Shown here in pieces: positions 36,801-50,865 of a stretch of DNA of 64,000 bases; the stretch's first letter is position 1; each line of letters begins with the position of its first letter. The notes under the pieces are model-generated. The model did not search any database and was not told the origin of the DNA. It worked only from the letters and a program-made list of their open reading frames with translations. The stretch is from Eremophila alpestris peregrina (Eukaryota; Chordata; Aves; Passeriformes; Alaudidae): NCBI GenBank assembly GCA_009792885.1, contig WMCF01000025.1, forward strand, positions 8,892,123 to 8,956,122, written 5' to 3'. The translations under genes were made by a program, and so were the position numbers.

Positions 36801-39800
36801 TGCAGCCTAGAAGCTGCAGACGAGGCAAGAGGGACAGCAGGGCTCCCCTCTCCTCTTACACAGCGCCAGCCAGCAATAGCAGCCTTGTTCAGGGGTTTCC
36901 ACTGCCCAGGTACCTTGTGAGGCACCAGTGGGGAGCCTCCTGGGAAGGAGCACAGCAGAGGCACAGAGGGATGGAGTCAAAAGGCAGCTCTGTGGAGCCA
37001 GCTGTAATGCCACTGGGGAATCTGTACCCAACATCTGCCTTCAGAGCAAGAGGAATCCTTGGGGATTTGGGGAGCATAGCTATTCCTTCTAATAAAGCTT
37101 CACTGAAAAGACAGCCTTACTAGTGAGCTTTGAATTGGGAGCTTGGTTTGATGGTTTGTTTTTGGGTTTTTTTCTGTATGTTAACCTGATTCTTTTCTCT
37201 CCATCCAGTAAAATTATCTACTCAGTCATCGCTTGGGAGGAAAGACATAAATTTTAACAAATCTGATTTAATACTACAAGTTTCTGTCTTGTGCATTCAG
37301 TCAGTGTTTGAATAAAGACCCTTGGAAATCAGGCCTGCTCTTCTTATTGCAAATCAAGGCTTGGCAGGAGTTTTACATGTACAGATACTTTATCATCAGT
37401 GAGAACTAGTCTTACACTTACAATTTTGTTCTTTATCATTTACCTAGCATGGTACTCTGAAGTTGGAGGCTGCCTTTGCCTGGAGCATTGCAAAAATTCT
37501 CCAAGGAATCCTCTGATTTGATTAGCAGTGAGCCCTATCCCTGCTCTTTCCCATGCTTTCCCATGTGTCTAAGAAGAAAGGCTCCGAAGTGTGTCCTCTG
37601 TGGGAGTGAGTGACCTTATCTGTTGCATCAGGGGCCTGGTTGGCAGGCATGACCATGTTCCCTGCACTGATCAGAGCACCCGCTGCTCCTCACAGGGCAC
37701 CAGGACCAGGATGATTGCTGCTTCTTCACATCCATAAATCTTCGCATCTCTCACCACGCTTCCACTCCCTTGTGATTTTATTAGCTGCTAAAAGATAATT
37801 GGCTCAATCTGTCATCATCACTCCCTTTGGCCATCTCCCCATTGCATCCACCCCTTCTTCCTCCTCTTCCACTCTGTTCTATTTATGTAAGATATTTGAA
37901 GCCACTGGTTTCAATTGGTTTCTGGTTATCCCTTTCTATGTTCCAGGGTTTTTCTGGGGTAGGCTAGGGTCAGCTGTCAGAGCATGCAAGTACTTATCTA
38001 CGTAAAATCAATATCATGACTTTCACCACAGGGGCAGAAGGATGATCTGCAAATTATAGCTTTCCACAGGTATATTGCTAGTTTGCAATGTAGAACTCGC
38101 TGACCCAACAGCTTCTGGTTTTCTTACCCCTGCCTTGGATTAATTTTTGCTTTAATATAAATTGTGAATGTTTATTCTCAAATTTTCTATTTTTCCTGAA
38201 AGAGTTTGTGGGATTTCAGAGGGTGTGCTTTGTGAACTTTATAGAAATCGGGTGGAGTACTTTAATTATGCCCAGCAATAGCAGGAAATCTATTCTAATG
38301 TTGTGGGTGACATGCAAAGAGGGGTATTAAAATTACTTACCACTGTCCAGGTGTTTCTAGGATGTTCAGTAGCTTTTTATTAAAGAACACTTTCAATAGA
38401 ATTTCAGTTCAAGGCAAATTATTCCAAATAATAATGAATATTAATAACAGTATATAGGGGAAATACTACACTCTGGAACAATGGCTCAAATACAGGTACC
38501 CCAGATCAAAGGTGATGTCTGTTTTTCACTGAATACTTTAAATGCAGATATGAGCAAGACAATACAATTAAGAGTACGTGGATAATTACATGGACTAAGG
38601 GCTGATTTCCTCCTCTAAAAAACTAAACATGTATTTTGTGCATGATATAAGACTATGTATTTTCTTTTTCTTACCAAATATTTTCTCCTCTAAAATGACA
38701 AAAATTTGAAATCCAGTAATTGCTAAAAACCAGTTCTCTTCTTTGCAGTTATCCACCACTCAGAATATTATTTTCAATGATTAATTAATTCCAAGTGTGT
38801 AGTTATGGAAACCAAATTTTGTATGCAGAATTTTTCCCATAAAATGTTGATTTAAAAATATATATATATTTGGTCAGTTTTATTTTTTTTTTTTATTATC
38901 CAAGGCATGGATATTTTTTTTCCCCCATGTATTTGGTATGTGTTGTTTCATACAAAACTCATCTAATGCTCATTTTGTTTCAGGAACTTTCTGGGATTAA
39001 TCAGCTGGAAGGGAGTGAATTTTTTTCCTTGTAATTGAGACCATATTTGCACAGAAATGTAAATACTATTTCAGTCTTCAGTACAGATAAGCTCTCCTGG
39101 ACAAAAAACTGCACCTTGTGCCCACAGAATTTATCCTAATTTTCAGAAGAGGCAACTTTCATGTGTAGAAATCTGGTTTCCCCTCTGTAAAATCCCAGCA
39201 TGCACTTGAACAGTTTCATTTGGCTGAAGTCCAAGAGGACCCCATAATATCCACCTGCATGTGATCCCCCACAGGTTATACATCTTTCAAATTAACCTTT
39301 AGGGTTTTTTTTTCCTAACTGGTGAAAGGGAAACAATCAGGAACACTGATTGTTCAATAGTGATAGCTACTACTGCTGAATATTGAACAAATCTGGCAGA
39401 AATTACTATAATAATCAGTGTTTTAAACTCTAAAAATTTAGGCAGAATTCCAGGAAAGAAACTTTTACCCATGTTTGTTCAACTTTAAAAGTCCTGTTTT
39501 TCAAATATGTCTGTGCATTAGTAATCTTGGAATGTATTCAGACAGCTTTGGATTGTATCCCACAAAGTAATACAGACGCCCAAGTGCAACATCAAAGCAA
39601 CAAGTTTAAGGAAAGTATATATGAGAGCTTCTAATTATATAACAAGATAATTACCATACATAATTCAGAGCAATCAAAGGGCTTTATTAAATATGTTTGC
39701 AGAGAGCACTTGTCTCACCCTTTTTCTAAAATGAGATAATGAACTTTGCCCTAGCAGAAAAAAAATTTACATTTAGGTGTAATCCTGCAAACAGTTGAGA

Positions 39801-42800
39801 CTGTGCTGGAGCTATTCTAACTCTGTGCCAGTTAAACAAAATGAGTTTCTAAGACTCCTTGTGTTGCTGTAATCATGTAATGGAGCATCTCAGAAGACAA
39901 AAGGGGTCCAGGCAGGAAGGGAGCCAGCCCCCCATGTGAATCCTGACCTGCACTGCCCAGTGCAGGTACAGGAAGGCACACAGGCAATGTGCATCTCATG
40001 TGGAAGGGAGCACTTGGGCCAGGCAGGCCAAGCAGTCACTGCCCACCCTACCTGGTTCAGATGCTTGTGCTATCAAACATCATGGTGTGGAAGAGGTTCT
40101 CTTCCCTGGCTCACCCGGACAGTTCCCGTTTGTCAGCGCTGTGTGTGCCAAAGCAGGAGTGCCAAGAGTGAACTCCTGGCCTTGCTCTTCCACAGCTTGG
40201 TTGTGAACGAGAGAGGTTCAAACTGGATGCTGCAGCAAATAGAAAACATGAGCTTAAGCAGGAAATTCAAGGCCTGATCAGATTTGATCTAAATAGCTGA
40301 TATGAGCACTTCCAAACTTCACAATTTCCAGCATGCTGCTTCCTGGTCTGAAATTGGATCTCAGTTTCCTGATAGACCCACAACGAGATCACAGAGAGCT
40401 GAGGTGTTACAGACCATGAGACAAGAAGTTTAGGCCCACCTTACTCAATCCTTTACAAGGCTCATCTCTAAGGTGCTTTGATTTTTCCCTTTCTTCCCTG
40501 AAGCTGCAGAGATGATAGCCTGTCTTTACTTGACATGGCAGGTTCCATAAGGCAGATTCCTTCCAAAGGCCTGTCTTGAGCTGCAGCTTAGACCTCAGGA
40601 CAAGCTCAGGTATTCATTACAGCCTGTTCTCCTGGTTCAGGGGGAAAAACCAATCCAAACCCTAAGCCTCAAGCTGAAATCAAATCCCCAGTCACCTGCC
40701 TCTTCAAAGAGACCAACAGGCTGCATGCAACTTATTAACTTCCCCAGAACTCCTGGCTTGTTTGTAGGTTTGCATGGGGAGGTGAGATCCACTTTTTTTT
40801 TTGAGCAAAATCACCACTTGTTTCTCCCAAACTAGACCCCAATGAGTTTCTTTTTCTTGTGTACAAACCTTTTCATAAGTCCAGATACAAAAAATTAACA
40901 AGTTCTCTGGGGTGTGGATCACCTTCTTGCTTGTTATCTGGATAGAGAGGGAAGGAAAACATGGAAATTAGTCATCTCTGCAGAAGGAATTCATAGTGCG
41001 TCTCTTCCATCACATACTCTTTCTCATGAGTGACAGACTGACATTCATGGGAAGCATTTGTCTGAATGGTCATACAAAAGATAAAACTCAGATATAAAGC
41101 AGGTGGGAGTAATCTTGTGAGAGGAAGTCTTGGACAGGCTGGTTCTGAAAGAAGGACCCAGGACTTTCTACTCGTCAGATATATGCCCTCAGTGTAGACC
41201 TGAAGATTTAACATAAATATGCTGGGTCAGAGATCTGTGCTCAAGCTATTGCTCCACTATGCTCATTTGTGCATTTTCTTCACTTCTGTCTTCTCTGAAA
41301 GACTCTGCCTTGGTACAGCCACTTCTGGTTTTATGAGAGCCAGAACCAGAAACCTGATTCCTCTCGTTCCAGTCAGATACCAGTGTACTATCAGCTATTC
41401 CAATACTCCCTCTCTGGTTTTAAGCAGAAGTTGCTGCCTGCTGAAGATCTCTTCTTGAGAAATTTCTTCAAAAGTGTCACCAAAACTGAATTTTGAATGT
41501 GTGGATGCTTCTGATAATGCATATTTATCCTAAAATAATCACATCTAAGTCATTTCAATTCCCCAAGAGTTAAACCCCATGATTTAGCTGAGCACAACCA
41601 TTGCTGTATGTTATTCAACAATCATGATAAGTTCTTTCCTGTGAGAAAAGACATAAATGCCAATATTTTCTAACTTAAACCTCTGAGAACTAAGTGACTT
41701 TCCAAGGACAATTACATATGTGAATTAAGAACAAACAGTAAGCACAGCTTGACTCAGAAGAGCAGCAATGAAACTACACACTCCTCACTGAACTTGTGAA
41801 TTATGTAAACAGAAAATCAGAAATTAAAAGACAGGCTCCTTCTTGGCGTGGTAATTAAGGCTCTTGGTTACCATGCAAGATGCTGTTCTAATAAAGGTTT
41901 GTTAAGAGGCCTTTTTTTGCTTCCTACTTTGATGGAATAAAAAGATTTTGTGAAGTTTGGGAAACAACTGGCTTCCTAAATGCAATCTAGATCTTGCATG
42001 TTTCACCTGGGTACACTTCAAAGTAATTTTTGCTGTGTTTATGTTAATCTTTCAGGCAGCTGAACTGCTGGCAGTTGTGTTGATTACTCCTGGAAACCTC
42101 CCAGAGAATCTGCCAACTTCTTTAAAAGTTTGTAAGGAATTCTTATTCTTTAGGTATTCCTTTCCAAGGAATTCTTCTTTCAATGCTCTCCCAACAGCAG
42201 CTGAGAATCAGCAATTATGACCTCCTCATCACACTTGTAACTTTCTTTACCCTTGTACTAAATGAATTTCCATTAAATGGTTCTCTGTTTATCATAAATG
42301 TAAATTTTAAAAAGAAGAAAATACATTCTGTCTAATTTTTTATTATGAAAACAAGAAATATATGGGGTTTTCCAGTTTGTTATCTCCAGATTTTAAAAAA
42401 GCACAAACATGAGAGATGCTGAAAAAGAAACCATGTTTAAGTCAAGCTCAGAAGAGCCAAGTCAGTACAGGTCCCAGCCCTGCAACACACAGCACTTGCC
42501 CAAGGTCCCAGTGATTTTATACCCTGAGTTCCAGGGGGAGCTTTGATTTATTTGTGAGCACAGCACTAAATATCTGTGGCAAATTTCCAAGTACAATGGA
42601 TCCAGGTGAGTGAGAAGTTTTAATTTTCAGCTTTCAACTTTCATTAAAATATGGTCATACTAAATATCTGAAAATGAGTAGGCAAAGAATCTTATTAAAT
42701 ATCTGTGATTATATATGATACTCAAGCATAGGAAATTACTGCTCTGCATAAGTATGGGTTTTCAGCAACAAAAAGAGATCTTTAATGTCTTCATTCTCAT

Positions 42801-44300
42801 GTGGCTTCAAGAGACAATCTAAATTCACACTTTTTCTTGATTGTGATAGCTGCTCTGGAATAGATTCCACATCCAAAATCTGAAGCATGCTGCAGGTCTA
42901 AGAATATTTCAGATATAATCAATAAAGATGTGTTAACATAGCTAAATCAAAGTATTGAACATAAGTACACACTTTCAACCCCAAGTTTTGGACTGCAGTG
43001 AGAAAACCTGCAGCAGAAAATCAAGCACAAGCACTTCTTGATGTGCAGATTTCCAGCTCACCTACATTTACAGATCTTTGTTGCTCAGATGAATTGGAGA
43101 GTTCTGGGTCTTGGCCTCTTGGCCTCTTGGACTTTCTCCTGTTATCGGAAGGTGCAGGCTGCTATGAGAACACATGGATTCACATGGCACGCTGCCCTGT
43201 GAGGCTGTGCTGACATGCTGCTGCACCAGCTCCCATCCTTTATGTCCAGGCTCACACAACAGGCTCCTTGCATGAGACCATCTGGTGTGTCAATGCTGAA
43301 GCACTCCTGGACCCCTTCCTGCCCCCTGTCCCCTTCCTGGTGGAGAGCTAAAGCATATCTCTTTCCTCTTGGCTTCAAACTGCTTGATCCTGCAGACAGA
43401 ACATTTCATCAGTTAGCATTTTGCATAGAACTTCCCAGATTTAGACCAAAAATTCACTGAATGTCATTGGGGTGAGAGTTACCCCTACCTGGGTCCTCAA
43501 AAATAAGACCAGGTTAGAGATTTCTGACAGGTCCTTCCCCACATCCCTCTGAACAGAGGGATAAGGGCCAGTCCTTGGTATAGGAGCTGGGACTGGTCAC
43601 CACTGGGACTCAAGGAGTGCAGCACTTTCTTCAGCTGAGTGGAGGCAGAGATCATCAGGCACTGTCACATCACCCCTGTGCTCCCAGGGAAAACCCCATA
43701 TCCTTCCCCTGAACCACCTCCAGCCCCAGCTGAGCACAGGCAGTGACTGACCCAGCTCAAGGGACCCTGGCACTCATGGGATATGATCTGGGGACTATTC
43801 TAGGGATGATACAGGAGGAGGTGGCAGCCTGAGACAAGACAGCAGATTGGCAGCCCCTGGTTACTCAGTCATTCAGCTGTCACCACTGCTAGTAGCAAAG
43901 AGCAGGTAGCTGTGCAAGATGCTGCTGTGAATGTTAAAGGTTTCAGACACCTGGAAATGCCCTGGGGCCCCTCAAGTAAAAAAAAAAAAAAAAAAAACCC
44001 CAAAAAAAACCACTTCCTTAATCAGGTGGCAGCATTCAAGGCAATAAGTTTCCCAAAACCAGCAGCTGCTTGTTTCATGGCCCATCAAACTGGCTGGTGG
44101 CCCCAGCTGGGTGCAAGCTGCCATAGTCCCTGCCTGAGTGGCCACTGCAAGGCCCCAGGGATGCTCCATCTCCTCTGCCACCTTCTCCGGGTCCCTGAAC
44201 TCCTCCCGGGCCTGGAGTAGAGGTGCCCTCTCGTGGCACCCTTGAAGCTCTGTCAGCTCTCTGGATTTGTCCATGCTCTTGCTCCTGGTGCCCAGGCCCT
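30880..44300. other. Long intergenic stretch, no gene supported
   Basis: No exon with a recognisable protein family and matching splice sites was found on either strand. Open frames of up to 141 codons (for example on the minus strand near 32.7-33.2 kb) look like chance. The 5' non-coding exon and promoter of CMBL copy C should lie in or near this interval but are not identified. Confidence 0.5.
43979..44011 (+). repeat. Poly-A with CCCC interruption
   Basis: An A-run of about 20 bases, then CCCC and a further A-run. Confidence 0.95.
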
Positions 44301-44310
44301 GTTGCCATGA

Positions 44311-44450
44311 GATTCTTTCAATGCACATTGCATAATCTTGCTGTAGGTGAGATGAGGCTGACTCCCCTGTAATTCCCTGAATTCTCTTGTTTTGCCTTGA
44401 AGATCGCTGTGACACTTCCCTTTTACCCTGTTTCCAAGGATCTCTCCCTA
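44311..44450 (-). mobile_element. LINE (CR1-like) reverse-transcriptase remnant
   Basis: Translated on the minus strand the segment reads IFKAKQENSGNYRGVSLIS, matching the IFKKGxKxxxGNYRPVSLxS motif of non-LTR reverse transcriptases. It stops soon afterwards. Only this short part is recognisable. Confidence 0.65.
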
Positions 44451-44465
44451 TTACCCTTTTTTTAC

Positions 44466-44640
44466 TTCATGAAATCATGGAATGGTTTGGGTTGGAAGGG
44501 ACTTTAAAGATCACCCGATTCCAACCCCCTCATCATGGGCAGGGACACCTTTCCCTACACCAGGTTGCTCAGAGGCCCATCTAGCCTGGCCTTGAACAAC
44601 ACTTCCAGGGATGGAGCATCCACAACTTCTCTGAGCAAAT
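44466..44640 (-). mobile_element. CR1 LINE, short 3' fragment
   Basis: The + strand reads AATGGTTTGGGTTGGAAGGG and continues to CCTGGCCTTGAACAACACTT, the reverse of the CR1 3' end. It is much closer to consensus than its neighbours, so it is probably a younger insertion. Confidence 0.92.
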
Positions 44641-47600
44641 TCTTCTAGTCTTTCTCTTAGCCCACTCACACTCCTCCCATCTTGCCCTGCCCACCTTGGC
44701 CATGTTATTCAACATGATCCTTTCCACCATGCATCTCTCTAGCTCCTGGCTGTTCTTCCTGCACTCTTGCATGGTAGCACCCCTGTCCACAGAAGAAACT
44801 ATATTTGCCCAGCTTTGATTTACCCTCACTGGGAGTGAGTTTGAGGGAGAAAAAAAGGTGTCCACGAGCCTTTGCTTTCATTGAAGCTACTGTGAGGTTG
44901 AGGCCTCCCAAAGAACTCCCTGTCCTTTACTGTATAAAATTCTCCCCTGCCTTTCCATAGAATCAGGATCAAGAACTTGGCTCAACAGGAGCAGGAGTGT
45001 AAGGAAAGCAGAGATAAATCTATCCCCTCAAGAATCCATAAATAATTTGAAGACCCCTGATTTCCTTCCTGTAGAAGATCAGGAAAAGAAGAGGAAAAAG
45101 GAGTAGAACAAAACTTGGAGATCCAGAGAAAAATGAAAGAGGAGAACCCAATATGTCACCCTGAATATGTAAGACCTGACTGGAAATTTTGGTACAAGGT
45201 TTTGACAGCAGTTTCTACTCTCAGGGCTCATGTGATAATGAATCAGAAAAGACAGGCTCTCAGAAGACTTTTCCATCTTAACCAGTGATAAACTCAATAC
45301 CGACTTTTAAAGTAGGACTTTTCCCATATGTTCTCAATTGAAAAGTACAGATTCCAAACAAGGCTGTTCTCAAAAGCTGAATGGTGATGCTGAATGCAGC
45401 TGCTCAAATAGTCTTTAGATCCTCTGAGGACCAGGCCATCAGAATGAAATACCATGCACTGCCATTTTTCTGTGTGTTGTCATCTTTGTGAGATTACTCT
45501 TTCTTTAGCACCTCTAACCAGGCTGAGGCCCTGGCAGAGGCCCATCTTACATGACTACATTAAAAATTAGTCTAAAAAAATGTATAACTGATACACAAAT
45601 GAGAGAGAAGAGAATGTACCTCTTGAGTAGTAAGCACGTTTGATATTCCATGTCAGTCACCCAACTGAGAATTTGCTTCACTGAGCCAAGAATTTTTCTT
45701 AGATATCAAAAGCATTAAGTGGTTTCTTCACTGTGTTCTTTGACCCTGCACTGAAGGCAGTACACACAGCAAATACAATCTTGCCACAGGGAATTGAGCA
45801 AAAGCTGGGGGTTATGCCCCATGATGCACATTCTCAGTGTGCAAGCTACTGTGAAGTGAAAGCAACCACAGAAATCAGGCAACTTCACAAAACAGAGGTC
45901 ATTGACTCTGATCAGGCTGTAATAACTCTGACCTTTAGACCATAGCTCAGTTTCCCCTGGACACTCTTTTTCCTGTTGCTGCAAACATTTGAGAAAAAGT
46001 AATGACAAAGTTATTACAGATCTAAGTCCTTCTGTACCTCTTTCCTAGTCAGTGCTGCAGAAGCACAGGCAGTAACACAGGTGCTGGTACAGAACCTAAC
46101 TGTAGGGACTTATGTGGATCATTCTCTCTAACACATTTGCTTTTTGGCAACAGTCATGGTTTTAAATGAAGTAGAACTGAACCTTGCCCTGAGGAATTCA
46201 GTTTAATTGGGTTGGCAGTCATAGCCTTTAATAATGTCTGCAAGGTCAAGATAAAGGTTTCTGGCAAAATAAGATTGTTTCTGCTAAATACTGAGGATAA
46301 TCCCTAACTGCTGTCATCAGCAGGGACATTTTCACAGAATTTTAAAGACATGGGAACAAATGTGTCCTCAGAAGCACTTACACACAGTCACTTGATGATG
46401 GCAATGTTTCACACTACACCCTCTATCACCAAGAAGATCAAAGTTCTGGAAGTAGCAAATAATATCTTTCTAATCTAATGACACGAATATCTAACTATTT
46501 AAAACGTTTACTTGGACATGATGAAAGTGTTTTAGGTACAGAACTGTATACTTCAAATGATTTGACAGTTATTAGGATTGGAATATTCTGAAATACCAGT
46601 ATAGTTTTTTTTTTTTTTAAATGCAGAAGGCCTCCGCCAAGTAACCACAGCCAGCCACAGAGTTCTGAATTGCAGGCAGATTAATTACAGCCACTGGTTC
46701 CATTCTCAGCATGTCAGTAGGATCACAACCAAGCTGTTAGGGCCTATGTTTTAAGTAGAAAAATCCTCTGCAACACATGCGAAAAATCCCTGCTGTGCTT
46801 AAGAAATATAATTTGATGAAACACATTCTGCAGATCTTTAAAAGAGCCATGAAGTTCTGCAAATACTTCTTTACTCCATGGAAATTATTTGTGTTAATTA
46901 TCCAAGTATTACCTGGGTTCTTGAAATCTAGACATATAAACAGCCTTGATTGTCTTTTCAGTCAGACTCGTTAAGCAGTAATATAATTTAGACTGGGTTT
47001 TTTAGCTCACCTCTCACTTAAAATACTAGTGGAAATAGGTTTTTTCTTGGTTGAAATGTTAATAATCCATAGAGCAAACCCCAGTGCATAGCCAAACATC
47101 TCCTCAGAAACAGTTTCTAAAATGAACAAATCTGGAGCCTAGGTCATGGCTGTGTCTGATGATGCTCAGCCATTATGCCCATCCCTTCATTTATGTTTGG
47201 TGCAGCCCTGTTACACATTTCACAGCACAAAACATGAACCACAAGTCACATATCCACTCAGGAAATCTGACTCCTCTATTAGCTACTAATCATAGCCCAG
47301 GTTTAATAAGAAGCAAACACCAGCTGAAGGGAAACACATTGTTCAGTACTTCACATACTGAGGCATCAGAGTCAGAGCTTACCACCAATGCAGCAGCCAG
47401 TGAGCTAATCTCCTGGTGCAGCAGCAAATGGCATTGCATTCACAGTACATCTGAGAGTACTTCTATCCATGTTCATTCCAGGAGCCCATGGCCACAGCAG
47501 CTACCTGCTGGTTAGGGATGTTCAGGAGATGTCACAGCAGAACAGCCACTGGCCAGGAAGCATGTGCTCTGAAGTCCCTGCAGCACACAGGGAAGAACCA

Positions 47601-49400
47601 GGCTGGTGGGGTTTTTCACCATGTGTTTTTGTAGTCCACAGAGCTCTGTGCTTTCTGGTTGTATCAGACCAATTTTCTGTGGGCCATGCTTTGTGCTACA
47701 CACCAAAGGGCCTGTTCTGATGGGTTTTCTCCTGCCATGGAAGCTCTGGGCCTCCCTAGTGATGGTGCATTATTTAGGAACCAGATACATGTTCACTCCA
47801 AATACTGCTGTTTGTCAAGATAAGCTGACATCCACTTGGTTTTACTCAAGATAATCCACTATGTTTTCCTAATTTCTTGCTGTTCATAACTAACTGAATC
47901 AATTTTGCAATGAGAGTCAGGTGAGTGGCTGGGGGAAAAAACTAGGATAGTACCAAAAAAAACCCCCAAAACAACTAGTTAACAAAATAAATGCATTTGG
48001 AAATGTTCATTTACAGAAAAACTGAAAAGCAGTAGCTTTTGCTGTTTGGTTTTTTCAACAATCTGAACTTCCAAAATAACTAAAAATCGAAGGGAATCAT
48101 TTTTATGAAACCATTTTAAAATATCAGGAAAGATGGAAATGTCACAGTACAAATGCTGGATAGTTTTCATTTTGCAATTATTATTTTGCATTCTCTTAAT
48201 AGAACTCTTGACTAAAAATGCATCATCTAAGCATTTAAGTCATGTAAAACCAAACAAGACCATATTGAAAAGAACTTCATCTTTTTTTCTACTCTTTCTA
48301 TCCATACTTATAATTATGCCTTTCCTTTTGCCATAACCTTCTGTCATTTGGGGTTATATCTATCACTGTCTTCAGTTTACAATTAACCATATTTCTTCAA
48401 TTATCTTGATAATAACTTATGTGGAACAGAGACTTTTTTTTATTAGCATATTTGTTCAGTGCCTGTTGGCAGTAATTCTTGACCTTGTTGAGAGTCAAAC
48501 ACTAACAATAACCTTCTAATGTCCTTCCTTACCAAAAATTAAAAGCTACTTAAGCCATGGATATTTCTTAGGTAAAAAACACCTACATTTACATTTATCA
48601 CAGCAGAGTAACAATGATGTAATGAATCATGGTTACATGTTTCGGAAATAAAGAGTGGGAATTAGGAATATACTTGAAAATTGAAACTCTCCATTTCTTG
48701 GCTTTTTCTCCTGTTTTTTTCCATTGATTTTTTCTTGCTCTGACAAAATTAGTACTACAGCATTTCTCAGATCCTCAGTATTCTGCTGACAGATTTTTAA
48801 TAGGCCAAGATAATTTGCTGACACTGAGCAAAGTGAAGCTCAAAAATGAGCCTTATTTTTAAAATTAACAGATTTTTGTTTTGTTTTTTTAGTTATAAGT
48901 GGGAATTTTTCCACCTTGCCTTTCAGAGCGGAAGGACACAGAAGAGTTGAGTATGGTAGTCTAGACCAAGTGTATTTTATTGCAGGACTTTACTGTACTT
49001 ATTCAGCTACTGGAGAACCATATGAAGCCTTCACTTTTTCCTTTTTTTTTTTTTTTTTTTTTGCTTACACAGGCCAGTATTATACCAGCTTGGAAAATGT
49101 AATTTTGAAGGAACTAACATGGTTACAGTTTAGGAAAATAAAGTTATAAAATTACAAATAGGGCATGTGCTGCCTCTGCACTCTAAATTCAGGCTTGAAC
49201 TACCAACTACTGCTGCTGACACGAAGCCCAAAGGCTGAATGCAAAGGATTTAATGACTGGCTGGACACAAAGGGTCATAAGGTAAAGAGAGCTGAGGGCT
49301 GCTATGAGGGCTGCTATGACTCATTGATCAACTGGATGGGTTGAAACAGCTGCCACAATGGAACTCTAAAACAATGCACGCATACATTTCATCAGGATGG
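44641..49400. other. Intergenic stretch, nothing recognised beyond simple repeats
   Basis: AT-rich non-coding DNA with the poly-T tract at 49.04 kb. No gene signal is seen. Confidence 0.5.
49040..49062 (+). repeat. Poly-T tract
   Basis: A T-run of about 21 bases after CTTTTTCC. Confidence 0.95.
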
Positions 49401-49429
49401 AATTCCTCTTTACCCTGAATAAAATTGAA

Positions 49430-49921
49430 AATGTTTTCCTCCTTAGCAATATTCCTGCCAACTCAGCAGAGCACGAGCCGCAGCTCTCAGCGCACGTGGC
49501 AGAGTACAAAGTTTTAATGCACGCTGCCCCGGCTATGTAGGGCAGCAAGACATGGAAACATAAATGATTAAGCTGAGAAATTTGTCCTGTACTGAGCGAT
49601 TTATTAGCTCTGCTGGAAAGGCCCAGCTCTGGAAGGCGCGGTGAGATTTGACGAATAGCACAGGTAATCGCTTGACGCTGAGGAGGAGGACGGCTGCTTG
49701 CAGGGCTTGCACATCCCTGATCCCTGGAACACTGACCCTCTCAAAATCTGGCCGACTTCACCTAGGAATGCAGCGCTTCTCTCCGGTTTGGAGCAGAACT
49801 TAGAACCGATTTTGGCTACATTTTGTCCGACTCCCCTGCTCTTCCCCGGTCCGGCAGCTCCCGCCCTAGCGACGGGACCGGGCCCTGGCGGAGCTATAGG
49901 GGCAAGTGCCCGGCCCTGAAT
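49430..49921 (+). promoter_or_regulatory. CpG-enriched shore upstream of the CR1 insertion
   Basis: CpG density rises here compared with the preceding kilobases (for example CCCCGGTCCGGCAGCTCCCG near 49.85 kb). It resumes after the CR1 copy as the MARCHF6 island, so it is probably the outer part of the same island. Confidence 0.45.
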
Positions 49922-50640
49922 GAACTTGGGTCACAACAACCTCAGGCAGGGCTACAGGCTGGGGGCAGAGTGTCTGGAAAGCTGCCCGGCGGAAAAGGAC
50001 ATCGGGGTGTTGGTCAACAGCTGGCTGAACGTGAGCCAGCATGTGTCCAGGTAGCCAAGAAGGCCAGGGACATCCTGGCTTGGATCAGGAACAGTGTGAC
50101 CAGCAGGGCAGTGATTGTCCCCCTGTACTCGGCATGGATGGGACCACCTCGAGTGCTGTGTCAAGCTCTGGACCTCTCAGTTCAGTGAGGACACTGAGGG
50201 GCTGGAACGTGTCCAGAGAGAAACAGCGAAGCCAGTGAAGGGTCTGGAACACGAGTCCCCTAAGGAGTGGCTGAGGCAGCCGGGGTTGTTTAGCCTGGAG
50301 AAAAGGAGGCTCAGGAGGGACATTATGACTGTGTGCAACCACATGAAAGGAGGTTGTAGCTAGGTCAGTGTCGGCATCTTCTTCCCAGACAACTAGGGGC
50401 AGAGAGGACATAGTCGCAAGATGCAGCACAGAAGGTTCCGATTGGACACTATGAGGAATTCCTTCACAGAAGAAGTGATTGGGCATTGGAATGGGCTGCC
50501 CAGGGAGGTGGTGGAGTCACCGTTCCTGGCGGTGTTTAAGGAGAAGCTGTATGTGGCACTTAGTGCCATGGTCTAGTTGGCATGGAGATAGATGCTCGCT
50601 CACAGGTTGGATCCGACCCGCCTGACTCCGTGTTTCTGTG
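49922..50640 (+). mobile_element. CR1 LINE, sense orientation, directly upstream of MARCHF6
   Basis: Plus-strand CR1 text is recognisable: GGACATCGGGGTGTTGGTCA, GTGTCCAGAGAGAAACAGCG, TTTAGCCTGGAGAAAAGGAG, TGGAATGGGCTGCCCAGGGA and GCCATGGTCTAGTTGGCATG. The 3' tail is degraded, and similarity fades near 50615-50640. Several frame breaks make it non-coding. It abuts the MARCHF6 CpG island on its right and CpG-rich DNA on its left. Confidence 0.9.
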
Positions 50641-50846
50641 GCTGGGAGCGGGGCAGTCCGTCAGCAGCGCCCGTCCCGCCCCTCCCGGGCCTCCCCGGCC
50701 GGGTGTCCGGCAGGCGGCGCTGGCGGCGGGCGAGGGGCGCTCCGTCCCCGCGCGGCGCTCTGTGGCCGCGGGCCCGGCGGCGCGGCCGGTCCGTCCGCTC
50801 GGCGCGCGGCCCCGCCCCCCGCGGTCACACCACCCGCCCGGCCGGC

Positions 50847-50857
50847 GCTGCGTCAGC
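50847..50857 (+). promoter_or_regulatory. ARE/CNC-bZIP-like site beside the MARCHF6 start
   Basis: The near-palindrome GCTGCGTCAGC lies nine bases before the ATG. Its reverse strand contains TGACGCAGC, which fits TGACnnnGC, the core bound by NFE2L1/NFE2L2 with small Maf proteins. A single short motif in a CpG island is weak evidence. Confidence 0.3.
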
Positions 50858-50865
50858 CCGGCAAG

